46,502 nt of DNA from Clostridia bacterium (lineage in GTDB: Bacteria > Bacillota > Clostridia > Christensenellales > Aristaeellaceae). The notes below the pieces were generated by a model. It saw nothing but the letters and a program-made list of their open reading frames with translations. It did no database searches and was not told where the DNA came from. Shown piece by piece: positions 7,669 to 15,346 of this stretch (positions within the stretch are counted from its first letter, which is position 1; each line of letters begins with the position of its first letter). A program made the translations under genes and the position numbers. The stretch is taken from the NCBI GenBank assembly GCA_017434085.1, contig JAFRFY010000133.1, positions 1 through 46,502 on the forward strand. The letters are read 5' to 3'.

Positions 7669-8886
7669 ATGGAAAACAGCGTCAGGATTCAGTTGATGGG
7701 GAACTATCTGTTCTATATCGACGAGCAGCGCATCGAAAACCCGATCAGCAAGACGCGCAAGGGCTCGGCGCTGATGTCCTTTTTGATACTGAACCGGCAA
7801 AAGCCCGTGGCCAACCAGCGGCTGTTGCGGGAGCTCTGGCCCAGCAACACCGTGACCAATCCGGAAAACGCGCTCAAGACGCTGGTCAGCCGCGTGCGCA
7901 CGATGCTGAACCAGATGGCGCCCGGCCTGGGCAAGAGCATCGTGTCCGATCGCGGGGCCTATCACTGGGAGCTGCTGGACGGCGTCAGGATCGACGTGCT
8001 GGAGATCATGGACATCTTTGACGAGCTGGGCCGGACCCGCGAGGAGAGCGCCCTGCGCCAGCTGTACCAGCGGCTGATGAGCCTCTACAAGGGCGACCTG
8101 TACCAGACCGGCGACCTGAACGAGGAGGCCGCCTACGCCGAGCAGATGCACCGCCAGTACCTGAACGCCGTTTACCAGTATCTGGACCTGCTGCGCAAGG
8201 ACGAGGCCTACAACGAGATCAGCGCGGTCTGTCGCAAGGCGCTCAACGTGGACAACTTCGACGAGCACCTGCACATCGAGCTGATGAAGGCAATGGTGAA
8301 TCTCAACCGCGTCAGCGAGGCCATGGAGCAGTACCACCACGCCGCCAACATGACCTATCGCTACCTGGGCGCGGAGCCCAGCGAGAGCATGCAGGCCTTC
8401 TACATGCAGCTCAACCGGTCCCGCAAGTCGCTCAAGTTCAACATGGACGCCATCCGCAACGAGCTGCGCGACGCCAACGCCAACCGCGGCGCCTTCGTGT
8501 GCGATTACAACATGTTCAAGGAGATCTACAACCTTGAAATGCGCAATCTGGAGCGCCTGGGCACCACCATGTTCCTGGGCATCATCATGATCGGCGACGT
8601 GGAGGACACCCACATCAGCTACATACGCCAGGACAACATCATGAACGGCCTGATCGAGATCCTGCGCGAGAACCTGCGCAAGGGCGATATCATCACCCAC
8701 TTCGCGCCCACCATCGTGGCCGTGCTGCTGCCCACCGTCAACTATGAGACCGGCAGCATGGTCATGGAGCGCGTGCGGCTGCTGTTCTACAAGCGCTTTC
8801 CCAACTCCAACATACCCTTCCACCACCGGCTGGGCATGCTGGGGCCGGATACCTTCAACGACGCCAACGACATCGAGGACATGTGA
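7669..8886 (+). CDS. BTAD-domain regulator with a C-terminal degenerate GGDEF-like domain
   Basis: 405 residues. The N-terminal ~95 residues look like the winged-helix DNA-binding domain of SARP/BTAD regulators (ISKTRKGSALMSFLIL...RLLRELWPSNTVTNPENALKTLVSRVRTMLN). Residues ~100-255 form the all-helical bacterial transcriptional activation domain with TPR-like pairs (DLYQTGDLNEEAAYAEQMHRQYLNAVYQYLDLL, KALNVDNFDEHLHIELMKAMVNL). Residues ~270-395 resemble a GGDEF fold whose catalytic signature has decayed (LRKGDIITHFAPTIVAVLLP where RYGGDEFAVLLP would be expected), so it cannot make c-di-GMP but might bind a nucleotide. It has its own promoter and terminator and lies next to the pilus-like operon and a true diguanylate cyclase. 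Confidence 0.8.
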   Translation: MENSVRIQLMGNYLFYIDEQRIENPISKTRKGSALMSFLILNRQKPVANQRLLRELWPSNTVTNPENALKTLVSRVRTMLNQMAPGLGKSIVSDRGAYHWELLDGVRIDVLEIMDIFDELGRTREESALRQLYQRLMSLYKGDLYQTGDLNEEAAYAEQMHRQYLNAVYQYLDLLRKDEAYNEISAVCRKALNVDNFDEHLHIELMKAMVNLNRVSEAMEQYHHAANMTYRYLGAEPSESMQAFYMQLNRSRKSLKFNMDAIRNELRDANANRGAFVCDYNMFKEIYNLEMRNLERLGTTMFLGIIMIGDVEDTHISYIRQDNIMNGLIEILRENLRKGDIITHFAPTIVAVLLPTVNYETGSMVMERVRLLFYKRFPNSNIPFHHRLGMLGPDTFNDANDIEDM

Positions 8887-8898
8887 GCATAACGCCTG

Positions 8899-8923
8899 CC
8901 GCCCGGAAACGGGCGGTTTCTTT
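8899..8923 (+). terminator. Rho-independent terminator after the BTAD regulator
   Basis: CCGCCCG-GAAA-CGGGCGG stem-loop with a tetraloop, followed by TTTCTTT. Confidence 0.9.
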
Positions 8924-8930
8924 ATGCGAA

Positions 8931-9380
8931 TAAATATACATAATATGTATAAATATACAGTCAGATTTGGGTCACATTTCCATAAATTATGACGAAAAAT
9001 AGAATTAAATCACATTTGCGTCGAATTTCTATCAAAAATATGTCGAGTTGGGCAACATATTGAAATTGCGCGCGAATTGTGATGGAAATTGAGGGCATTG
9101 TGGCGCGATCCGTACCGTGAAAAGTGATAAAAAATGCAGGAGGCGGATATATATCGTCATGATTCGACCAAAAAAGCCCATAATTGCGCGGTTTTGGGGC
9201 GGATGGGACGGATGCCTTGCCGATGCGGGGCAGCGCGTCTGAAATGCGCCCGAGGATTGCGACGGAAATGCAGAAACCGGCCGCGCAATCCGACAAAGTG
9301 TGAACGACGGCGCGAAAGGAAGTCGTTTTTTGTCAATTTTATTAACGTTATAATCAATTTGTTGCAAGTTCTTATCATTT
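8931..9380. other. AT-rich intergenic region without a recognisable gene
   Basis: About 450 nt, clearly more AT-rich than the flanks. Short open frames exist on both strands but none has a ribosome binding site, family pattern or the codon use of its neighbours. I see no known structured RNA, repeat or terminator. Confidence 0.6.
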
Positions 9381-9391
9381 GCCGAAGTTTG

Positions 9392-9421
9392 TTGTATTTG
9401 CATAATTATTGATGTTATAAT
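9392..9421 (+). promoter_or_regulatory. Putative promoter of the secreted SH3-like protein
   Basis: TTGTAT (9392-9397), 18-nt spacer, TATAAT (9416-9421). The leader to the ATG is about 100 nt. Confidence 0.55.
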
Positions 9422-9530
9422 CATCTTGCAATTGAGGCAGCGACCGATGGGACCCGGGTGTTTCATCGTTCGCAAGTATAATGGGGAAGCGGAACGGCAG
9501 AAACCGATTCCGCGGAGAGGAGTTAGTACC

Positions 9531-9995
9531 ATGAAGAAAATTGCATTCTCGATCCTGGCCGCTGTGCTTCTGATGACATTGGTTCTCGGTTCCGCCCTCG
9601 CGGTGACCGGCGACATCACCACCCGCGATGTCAAGGCCTATGCCGACCCGAACTTCAAGAAGTACGTCGCCACCATTCCCGCCAAGACCTCCGTGCTGGT
9701 TCGCGCCTACGGCTCCTACGCCGACATCTACGTCAACGGCGTCGAGTGCTTCATCAGCCCCTCCGCGCTGACCTGCGGCAAGAAGGACTACGATTACATC
9801 GGCTACGCCACCCTCAAGGCCGGCTCCAAGGTGTATCAGCGTCCCTCCTCCACAAGCAAGTCCGCCACCACCTCCAGCGACATCAAGGTCCTGGTCTATG
9901 CCGCGAGCGACGGCCTGGCCATGATCCGCACCACCGGCAAAGGCGTGTTCGGCTTCGTGAACGCGAAGAACCTGACCAACCTCAAGGCCCGCTGA
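9531..9995 (+). CDS. Small secreted protein with SH3-like repeats
   Basis: 154 residues. Clear signal peptide (MKKIAFSILAAVLLMTLVLGSALA). The mature part looks like two bacterial SH3-like units: VKAYADPNFKKYVATIPAKTSVLVRAYGSYADIYVNGVECFI and GSKVYQRPSSTSKSATTSSDIKVLVYAASDGLAMIRTTGKGVFGFVNAKNL. Such domains bind cell-wall glycan or peptide. It is related in layout to the larger SH3 protein at 37.7 kb but has no catalytic domain. Strong GGAGAGGAG before the ATG at 9531; an in-frame upstream ATG at 9426 would spoil the signal peptide. Monocistronic. Confidence 0.75.
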   Translation: MKKIAFSILAAVLLMTLVLGSALAVTGDITTRDVKAYADPNFKKYVATIPAKTSVLVRAYGSYADIYVNGVECFISPSALTCGKKDYDYIGYATLKAGSKVYQRPSSTSKSATTSSDIKVLVYAASDGLAMIRTTGKGVFGFVNAKNLTNLKAR

Positions 9996-10010
9996 TCTTC
10001 ATAGGTACAC

Positions 10011-10046
10011 AATGACCGCTGGATTATCAGTCCGGCGGTCATTTAT
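10011..10046 (+). terminator. Terminator between convergent genes
   Basis: AATGACCGC (10011-10019) pairs with GCGGTCATT (10035-10043) with an extended inner stem, followed by TATTTAT. It serves the SH3-like gene and may also stop the convergent AAA+ gene. Confidence 0.8.
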
Positions 10047-10064
10047 TTATCGAAATATTGAAGT

Positions 10065-12494
10065 TTACCCAAGCGCCACCGGCAGGGGCTGCCTTAACAG
10101 CGCCTGGCAGACGGGCATGTGCCTGGTCAGCTGCCTGAACTCCATCACGGCCTCGATGGGCGCGCAGGCAAGCAGCCCGGGCAGTATGCGCTGGGCGACA
10201 GCCATGTCGAACACGCGGTTCGCGTTGGCCTCCTCCCCGAGTACCACCAGCATGGCGGCGCAGTAGCGCCAGGCGTCGTCGAGGGCGCGGCGGGAGATGA
10301 CGGCCCCCCGCCGGGCCATGGCGTCGCGCAGCAGATTCATGCGCTCCACGATGACCGAGGGCAGGTCCGCCTGGGGCAGGGACCGCAGTATGGCCTGTAT
10401 GGAGGTCAGCGGGTATTCCGGCGCGGGCAGGCGCTGCACGGGCTTCCAGGGCAGGTTCGCAGGCGCGGACAGCCGCACCAGGAAGCCGCGGTTGAGCGTC
10501 GCGGCGTTCATCGGCATGCCGGAGTGGGCGTCCTGCAGCGTGAGCACGGTGCGCCATTCGCTCTGATACACCTGGGCCATGCCGCGCAGGGCGTCCGGGG
10601 CGGGGCAGAGGTTGGCGTCGTCCAGTATCACCATGGCGGGCGCCTCCGGGCAGCGCAGCATGCGCTTCACGCGATTGCCCCGCAGCACGGGCCGCGGCTC
10701 GGGGGCGTAGAGCGGGGCGCGGCCGCTTGCGCTGATGCCCAGCGCGTCGGCCAGCATCCGTGCCATGGTCGTCTTACCGCTGCCGGGCGCGCCGGAGAGC
10801 ATGAGGGTCGGGGACAGCGTCAGGCAGACGCACAGGTTCGCGGCGTCCGCGCGGGACAGGGCCCAGCCCTCGGCCTCGGCGCGCTGCATCAGGCGGTCGA
10901 TGAAGGCGTTGATGTCGATCTTTTCCGGCGCGGCGGGGATGGTCTCGCCCTCGTCGGCGCCGCGGAGCATCGCCATGCGCTCGTTGATGCGGCGGATCAG
11001 CGCCACGTCGCGGATCTTCTGCTCCAGCTGCTCGCCGGAGAGCTCGTCCAGCAGGTTGCGGGCGTCCTTCGCGGCGGCCCTGGCGTCGCTGGCCATCTGC
11101 TCGTATTTGGCCTGCTGCTCCCGGGCGGCGCGGGTCTTTTCCACGGCCTCGGCCAGGGCGTCGGCCTCATCCCGGCGAATCTCCTGCTTGAGCTGTTCGC
11201 GGATGTCGCTGCCCCCGGCCTTGAGCTTGTCCAGGTCGCTGAGCAGCTTGAGCCGCTGGGCCTCCAGCTGGTCCAGCTGGGCCTCCACCAGGTTGAGCCC
11301 GGCCTGCTCGCGGAACTGGCGCAGGGAATCCTTGAAATCGCCCACCTGGCTCACCGCGTCCAGCAGCGACGCGCGCATGTCGGGCTGGCCCCAGGCCTCC
11401 TTGAGGGCCTCCACGGCCACGTCCACGGGGTTGCGCACCGGCGCGCCGGTGACGATGGGGCTGGCGGACATGCCCAGCTGGTTGAGCCGGGACGCCTGCC
11501 ACTTTTCGTCGATCAGCTCCTGCAGGCTGCGTCCCCTGCGGGGATTAAGCCCCGCCTGGGCGGCGCGAAGCTGTTCGGCGCGGCTCAAATGCGGGTTCAC
11601 CGGCTTGGGAACCATGCTGGCGTCGTGGTGGATCCAGGGCTTGTCGCCCTCGGGCTCCGGGGCCGCGGGCGCTTCGGGCTCCGCCTTGGGCGGCTCCTCG
11701 GGCTTCTCCGCCGGTTTCTCCGCGGGCTTTTCCGGGGCGGGCTTTTCCGCCGACGCCGGCTGGGGCTCGGCGGGCTTCACGGCCCTCTCGGGCTTCTCGA
11801 TCTTTTCGATCTTATCGAATTTCTCGGTTTTTTCGGCCTTTTCGGATTTCTCGGGCTTCTCCGGCCTTTCGGGGAGGTCGCACACCTCCTTCATGCTGCC
11901 GGCGGTGCGGATGGCGAAGCGCAGCTTCTCCTCCCGGAACCCGGGCAGCTCGAACACCTGCAGCTCCTCCACGGGGCACATCGCGGGCGTCGAGCGCAGC
12001 GTGGCCCGGCCCTCCGCGTCGGGCGCGGCCTCCCAGGTGTGGCAGGCGGGCTCGACGGCCTCGTCCTTTTCCAGCAAAACCATGCTGGTGCGGGGGGTGG
12101 CCACCGGCGCCTGCGCGGCATCGGCGGGTAAAAGCTCGAAGATCATGCCGGGCGCGGGGGTGCGCACCACGTCGGAATAGATGATGCAGGCGTTGATCTC
12201 CTCGCCCTCGGGACGATAGTTTTTGTTGGGCCGGATCTTGTCGTTGTCGTTGGGATGCTCCCGAAGATCGACCACGCAGAACAGGCCCATCTGGCGCATG
12301 CGCATCTTGAAGTGATAGGATTCGTTCTTATCCGGCACGATGCGGATGCAGCCCTCGTCCGGGTACGACCGGCCGTCCTCAAAGGGCACGTACCTGCCGC
12401 CCTCGTCCAGGAGCAGGGGCTTGAATCTGAAATATGACCGGAGGGGATTGTCCTCCTCCAAAATGCCTACGCACAGCTTGCCGGGCAGGGACAT
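10065..12494 (-). CDS. Large AAA+ ATPase with charged linker and coiled coil, function unknown
   Basis: About 809 residues. N-terminal ~195 residues: a beta-rich domain I do not recognise. Residues ~205-285: a low-complexity Pro/Glu/Lys linker of PEKPEK, EKTEK and EKPAEKP units. Residues ~290-530: helical, with heptad-like coiled coil around 390-490. Residues ~540-800: an AAA+ module with Walker A GAPGSGKTT (about 566-574), Walker B MVILDDANL (about 620-628) and a sensor-like segment (MNAATLNRGFLVRLSAP), most like the MoxR/McrB branch. No McrC, nuclease or VWA partner is adjacent. The ATG at 12494 has GGAGG 8 nt upstream; TTG at 12500 is less likely. It is monocistronic with its own promoter. 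A defence, chaperone or stress role would be guesswork. Confidence 0.75.
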   Translation of the reverse strand: MSLPGKLCVGILEEDNPLRSYFRFKPLLLDEGGRYVPFEDGRSYPDEGCIRIVPDKNESYHFKMRMRQMGLFCVVDLREHPNDNDKIRPNKNYRPEGEEINACIIYSDVVRTPAPGMIFELLPADAAQAPVATPRTSMVLLEKDEAVEPACHTWEAAPDAEGRATLRSTPAMCPVEELQVFELPGFREEKLRFAIRTAGSMKEVCDLPERPEKPEKSEKAEKTEKFDKIEKIEKPERAVKPAEPQPASAEKPAPEKPAEKPAEKPEEPPKAEPEAPAAPEPEGDKPWIHHDASMVPKPVNPHLSRAEQLRAAQAGLNPRRGRSLQELIDEKWQASRLNQLGMSASPIVTGAPVRNPVDVAVEALKEAWGQPDMRASLLDAVSQVGDFKDSLRQFREQAGLNLVEAQLDQLEAQRLKLLSDLDKLKAGGSDIREQLKQEIRRDEADALAEAVEKTRAAREQQAKYEQMASDARAAAKDARNLLDELSGEQLEQKIRDVALIRRINERMAMLRGADEGETIPAAPEKIDINAFIDRLMQRAEAEGWALSRADAANLCVCLTLSPTLMLSGAPGSGKTTMARMLADALGISASGRAPLYAPEPRPVLRGNRVKRMLRCPEAPAMVILDDANLCPAPDALRGMAQVYQSEWRTVLTLQDAHSGMPMNAATLNRGFLVRLSAPANLPWKPVQRLPAPEYPLTSIQAILRSLPQADLPSVIVERMNLLRDAMARRGAVISRRALDDAWRYCAAMLVVLGEEANANRVFDMAVAQRILPGLLACAPIEAVMEFRQLTRHMPVCQALLRQPLPVALG

Positions 12495-12599
12495 GGGCAA
12501 ACCTCCTGTTGATCGCGCCGCAAGCGCGCTTTTGGCGTGAATTGCGGCTTTCTTATCGTATGTTTTTCATCAAGGATACCAAACATTTACTTTGATGTA

Positions 12600-12629
12600 A
12601 TTTTATCATCGTTCAATTGCGTTTGTCAA
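12600..12629 (-). promoter_or_regulatory. Promoter of the AAA+ ATPase gene
   Basis: On the minus strand TTGACA (plus 12624-12629), 18-nt spacer, TAAAAT (plus 12600-12605). Leader of about 100 nt. Confidence 0.7.
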
Positions 12630-12686
12630 GATGAGGGACTACATATTAACAAAACGGGCCGCTCCTTTCGCGTTATTTCATTTTGC

Positions 12687-12716
12687 TTGACGGAGGCGGC
12701 GGTATTTGGGTATAAT
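12687..12716 (+). promoter_or_regulatory. Promoter of the Gfo/Idh/MocA oxidoreductase
   Basis: TTGACG (12687-12692), 18-nt spacer, TATAAT (12711-12716). Divergent from the AAA+ promoter, which lies about 60 bp away. Confidence 0.8.
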
Positions 12717-12777
12717 ACGGATAATAGCGGCGTTCATGATGCGAAAACGCGAATAAAAACAGACCGGGGAGGCCAAT

Positions 12778-13899
12778 ATGAGGACAATCGGCATCGGCGT
12801 GATCGGATGGGGCTTCATGGGGAAGATGCACACCCAGGCCCTGCGCAGCATCGCGTTCTACTATCCGGGCATCGATTTCAGGGTGGAACTGAAATGCGTG
12901 TGCGCCCGTCACAGGGATAACGCGAAGGCCGCAGCGCGGGACGCGGGGTTTGAGCGCTGCACCGACGACTACCGGGAGCTCGTCGCCATGGAGGACATCG
13001 ACGTGGTGTCCGTCTGCACGCCCAACGACCAGCACGAGGCGATGGTGCTCGCGGCGCTTCGCGCGGGCAAGCACGTCTACGTGGACAAGCCCCTGGCGGT
13101 GACCGCCGAGAGCGCCGCGCGGATGGCCGAGGCGGCGGCGGTCGCGCCGGGGATGACCTGCATGGTGTTCAACAACCGCTACTTCCCGGCTACCATTCGG
13201 GCAAAGCAGCTGGTGGAGGAGGGCAGGATCGGGGAGGTGCTGTCCTTTGAAGCCCGGTACCTGCACTCCGGGTCCATCGACCCCGACAGGCCCATCGGCT
13301 GGAAGCAGCAGCGCCAGGGCGGGGTGCTGCTGGATCTGGGCAGCCACGCGCTGGACCTCCTGCTGTGGCTGGTGGGGTATCCGAAGCGGGTGCTGTGCAA
13401 GACCCGCACGCTGTACGACGCCCGGCCCACCCGGGACGGCGGCGTGGAGCGCGCGCTGGGGGAGGACCAGGTGACCGCGCTTCTGGAGCTGCCCGGCGGG
13501 GCCGTGGGCACGCTGGAGGCCAGCAAGATCGCCACCGGTTCAGACGACGAGCTGACCCTGGAGGTGCGGGGCGTGAAGGGCGCGCTCAAGTGGAACTCCA
13601 TGGACCCCGGCTACCTCGGTTTCTACGACAACACGCTGCCCGAGGCCCCCTTCGGCGGCATGAAGGGGTTCACACGCATCGAAGCGGTGCAGCGCTATCC
13701 CGCGCCGGGCGGAAGGTTCCTGCCCCCGAAGAACGCCATCGGCTGGGACCGGGGGCACCTGCACTGCTACTATACCTTCCTCGATGCCGTAGCCCACGGG
13801 GGCAGGGAGGAAAACGGCATCGCCGAGGGCGCGCGTCTGCAAATGCTGATGGAAAAGATGATGCGGTCCGATCGGGAGGGCGTGTGGATCGATGTATAG
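12778..13899 (+). CDS. Gfo/Idh/MocA-family NAD(P)-dependent oxidoreductase
   Basis: 373 residues, the usual family length. The N-terminal Rossmann domain starts with GVIGWGFMGKMH, followed by SVCTPNDQHEAM and the catalytic-region motif VDKPLAV (family EKP). The C-terminal alpha/beta domain carries GGVLLDLGSHALDLLLWLVG, the conserved D...H segment used for substrate binding. These enzymes oxidise or reduce a sugar, inositol or derivative with NAD(P); the substrate cannot be read from the sequence. No sugar transporter or kinase is nearby. GGGGAGG precedes the ATG. Confidence 0.88.
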   Translation: MRTIGIGVIGWGFMGKMHTQALRSIAFYYPGIDFRVELKCVCARHRDNAKAAARDAGFERCTDDYRELVAMEDIDVVSVCTPNDQHEAMVLAALRAGKHVYVDKPLAVTAESAARMAEAAAVAPGMTCMVFNNRYFPATIRAKQLVEEGRIGEVLSFEARYLHSGSIDPDRPIGWKQQRQGGVLLDLGSHALDLLLWLVGYPKRVLCKTRTLYDARPTRDGGVERALGEDQVTALLELPGGAVGTLEASKIATGSDDELTLEVRGVKGALKWNSMDPGYLGFYDNTLPEAPFGGMKGFTRIEAVQRYPAPGGRFLPPKNAIGWDRGHLHCYYTFLDAVAHGGREENGIAEGARLQMLMEKMMRSDREGVWIDV

Positions 13900-13944
13900 A
13901 ATCAGGCGACGGTGCAAAACGGCGGAGATGGCGGATGTGTCAGA

Positions 13945-14103
13945 TTAATTAGGAATTAGGAATGAGGAATCAGGAATTATGAAATGCCGGGAACCCGGCG
14001 CAGGGACGTCCCATAGGACCTCCGTTCAAGGCGAAATGCTGCGGATGTCCTGCGCGGCAGCCGGCAACTCAATTCCTAATTCCTAACTCCTAATTCCTCA
14101 TTT
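13945..14103. mobile_element. MITE-like element, copy 1
   Basis: About 158 bp with terminal inverted repeats built from iterated heptads (ATTAGGA/AATGAGG variants): left end 13945-13982, right end 14070-14103. The inner right side (about 14057-14070) matches, in reverse, the inner left side of the second copy at 18.95 kb. No coding capacity. Lies between the oxidoreductase and lipoprotein genes. Confidence 0.75.
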
Positions 14104-14162
14104 GCACGAATAGACTCACGTGTGCCATAACGACCAAACAGTATTATACAGGAAGGTGTTTT

Positions 14163-15338
14163 ATGGGCAGAATGATCAAGTTGTTGTCCCTCCTGCTTGC
14201 GGGCCTGATGCTGACGTCCTGCGGGGCGGGGCTTTCGGAGGGCGGGCAGGAGGTCGCGCTGTTCGCCGTGAACGTGGGCAAGGGCGACGCGTTGATCCTC
14301 AGGGTGGACGGTTACGCCTGCCTGATCGACGCGGGCAGGCCCTATGCCCGGGGCAGGGTGCTCTCAGCGCTTCAAGCCATGGACGTGTCGGCGCTGGACG
14401 CGGTGTTTCTGACCCACACCGACGGCGACCACGCGGGCGGACTTGGGTGGCTGTCGGAGGGCGACATCCCCGTGGGCGCGTGGTACGCCCCGGCGTACTA
14501 CACCGGCGTGAAGGACGAAAAGCACCCGGCGGTGAAGGCGGCGGCCCGGCGGGGGCAGTCGGTGCGGTGGCTCAGGCGCGGCGACAGCGTGCCGCTGGGC
14601 GATACCGGCGCGGCGCTTCGGGTGCTGGCCCCGGACCGTCTGTTTGACGACGAGGACGACAACAACTCCCTGGTGATGATGCTGGAGACCGCCCAGGGCC
14701 GCATGCTGCTGACCGGGGACATGGAGCTGCCCGAGGAGGCCGTGCTGCTTGGGCAGGGGGACGATCTGTCCTGCGCGGTGCTCAAAGTGCCCAATCACGG
14801 CGACGACGACACCGTGTCCCAGGCCTTCGCGGACGCCGCGCGGGCGAAGGTCGCGGTGATCTCCACCGATTCCGACGAGAAGCCCGGCACCCCGGACCCC
14901 GGGGTGGTGTCCCGGCTGACAACGGCGGGGGCGACCTGCTGCGTCACGCAGGACGCGGGGCTGGGCCTTGATGTGACGCTGACCGGCGGGCAGCCCGCCG
15001 TGACGGCGGTGGACATCGACGCGCCCCGGGCATCCGGCGTCGTGATCCGGAGCGTCGTGCCCGGGGACGATCTCATCACCCTCAGAAACGACGGCGCGGA
15101 CTGCGATATGACCGGCTGGTACCTGTATTCCGACCGGGGCAATGAGCTGTACGCCTTCCCGGCGGGGTACGTGCTGGGGGCGGGGGCGACGGTCACCGTC
15201 GGCACCAACTCCAGCGACGACGGGAGCTACGACCTGCTGTGGGACGACAAGAAGGTCGTGCACAAGTCGAAGCGGGACGATATCGCGCTGTTCGACGGGT
15301 GGGGGAGGATTGTTGACGCGATGTCGAACGGGTATTGA
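14163..15338 (+). CDS. Lipoprotein with metallo-beta-lactamase fold (ComEC-like) and C-terminal lamin-tail domain
   Basis: 391 residues. Lipobox LMLTSC predicts a lipid-anchored surface protein, so it depends on Lgt and LspA, both encoded in this window. The MBL domain (about 35-270) has H85-T-D-G-D-H90 and later metal-ligand candidates D (TGDMELPE) and H (VPNHGDDD), typical of the ComEC/Rec2 competence branch. The C-terminal ~100 residues (GVVIRSVVPGDDLITLRNDGADCDMTGWYLYSD) form a lamin-tail-like beta sandwich. The pairing suggests an extracellular hydrolase, possibly a nuclease; the exact substrate is inference. GGAAGG lies before the ATG. Confidence 0.82.
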   Translation: MGRMIKLLSLLLAGLMLTSCGAGLSEGGQEVALFAVNVGKGDALILRVDGYACLIDAGRPYARGRVLSALQAMDVSALDAVFLTHTDGDHAGGLGWLSEGDIPVGAWYAPAYYTGVKDEKHPAVKAAARRGQSVRWLRRGDSVPLGDTGAALRVLAPDRLFDDEDDNNSLVMMLETAQGRMLLTGDMELPEEAVLLGQGDDLSCAVLKVPNHGDDDTVSQAFADAARAKVAVISTDSDEKPGTPDPGVVSRLTTAGATCCVTQDAGLGLDVTLTGGQPAVTAVDIDAPRASGVVIRSVVPGDDLITLRNDGADCDMTGWYLYSDRGNELYAFPAGYVLGAGATVTVGTNSSDDGSYDLLWDDKKVVHKSKRDDIALFDGWGRIVDAMSNGY

Positions 15339-15346
15339 TCGATGAT

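Noticed and set aside
9032..9634. Possible small genes on either strand in the AT-rich region before the SH3-like gene
   Set aside because: No ribosome binding sites, no family pattern, and the longest frame runs into the secreted-protein gene on the other strand.
10119..12131. 670-codon plus-strand frame antisense to the AAA+ ATPase
   Set aside because: Leu/Gly/His-rich shadow frame of a GC-rich gene. No domain, no start signal, and the antisense AAA+ motifs are intact.
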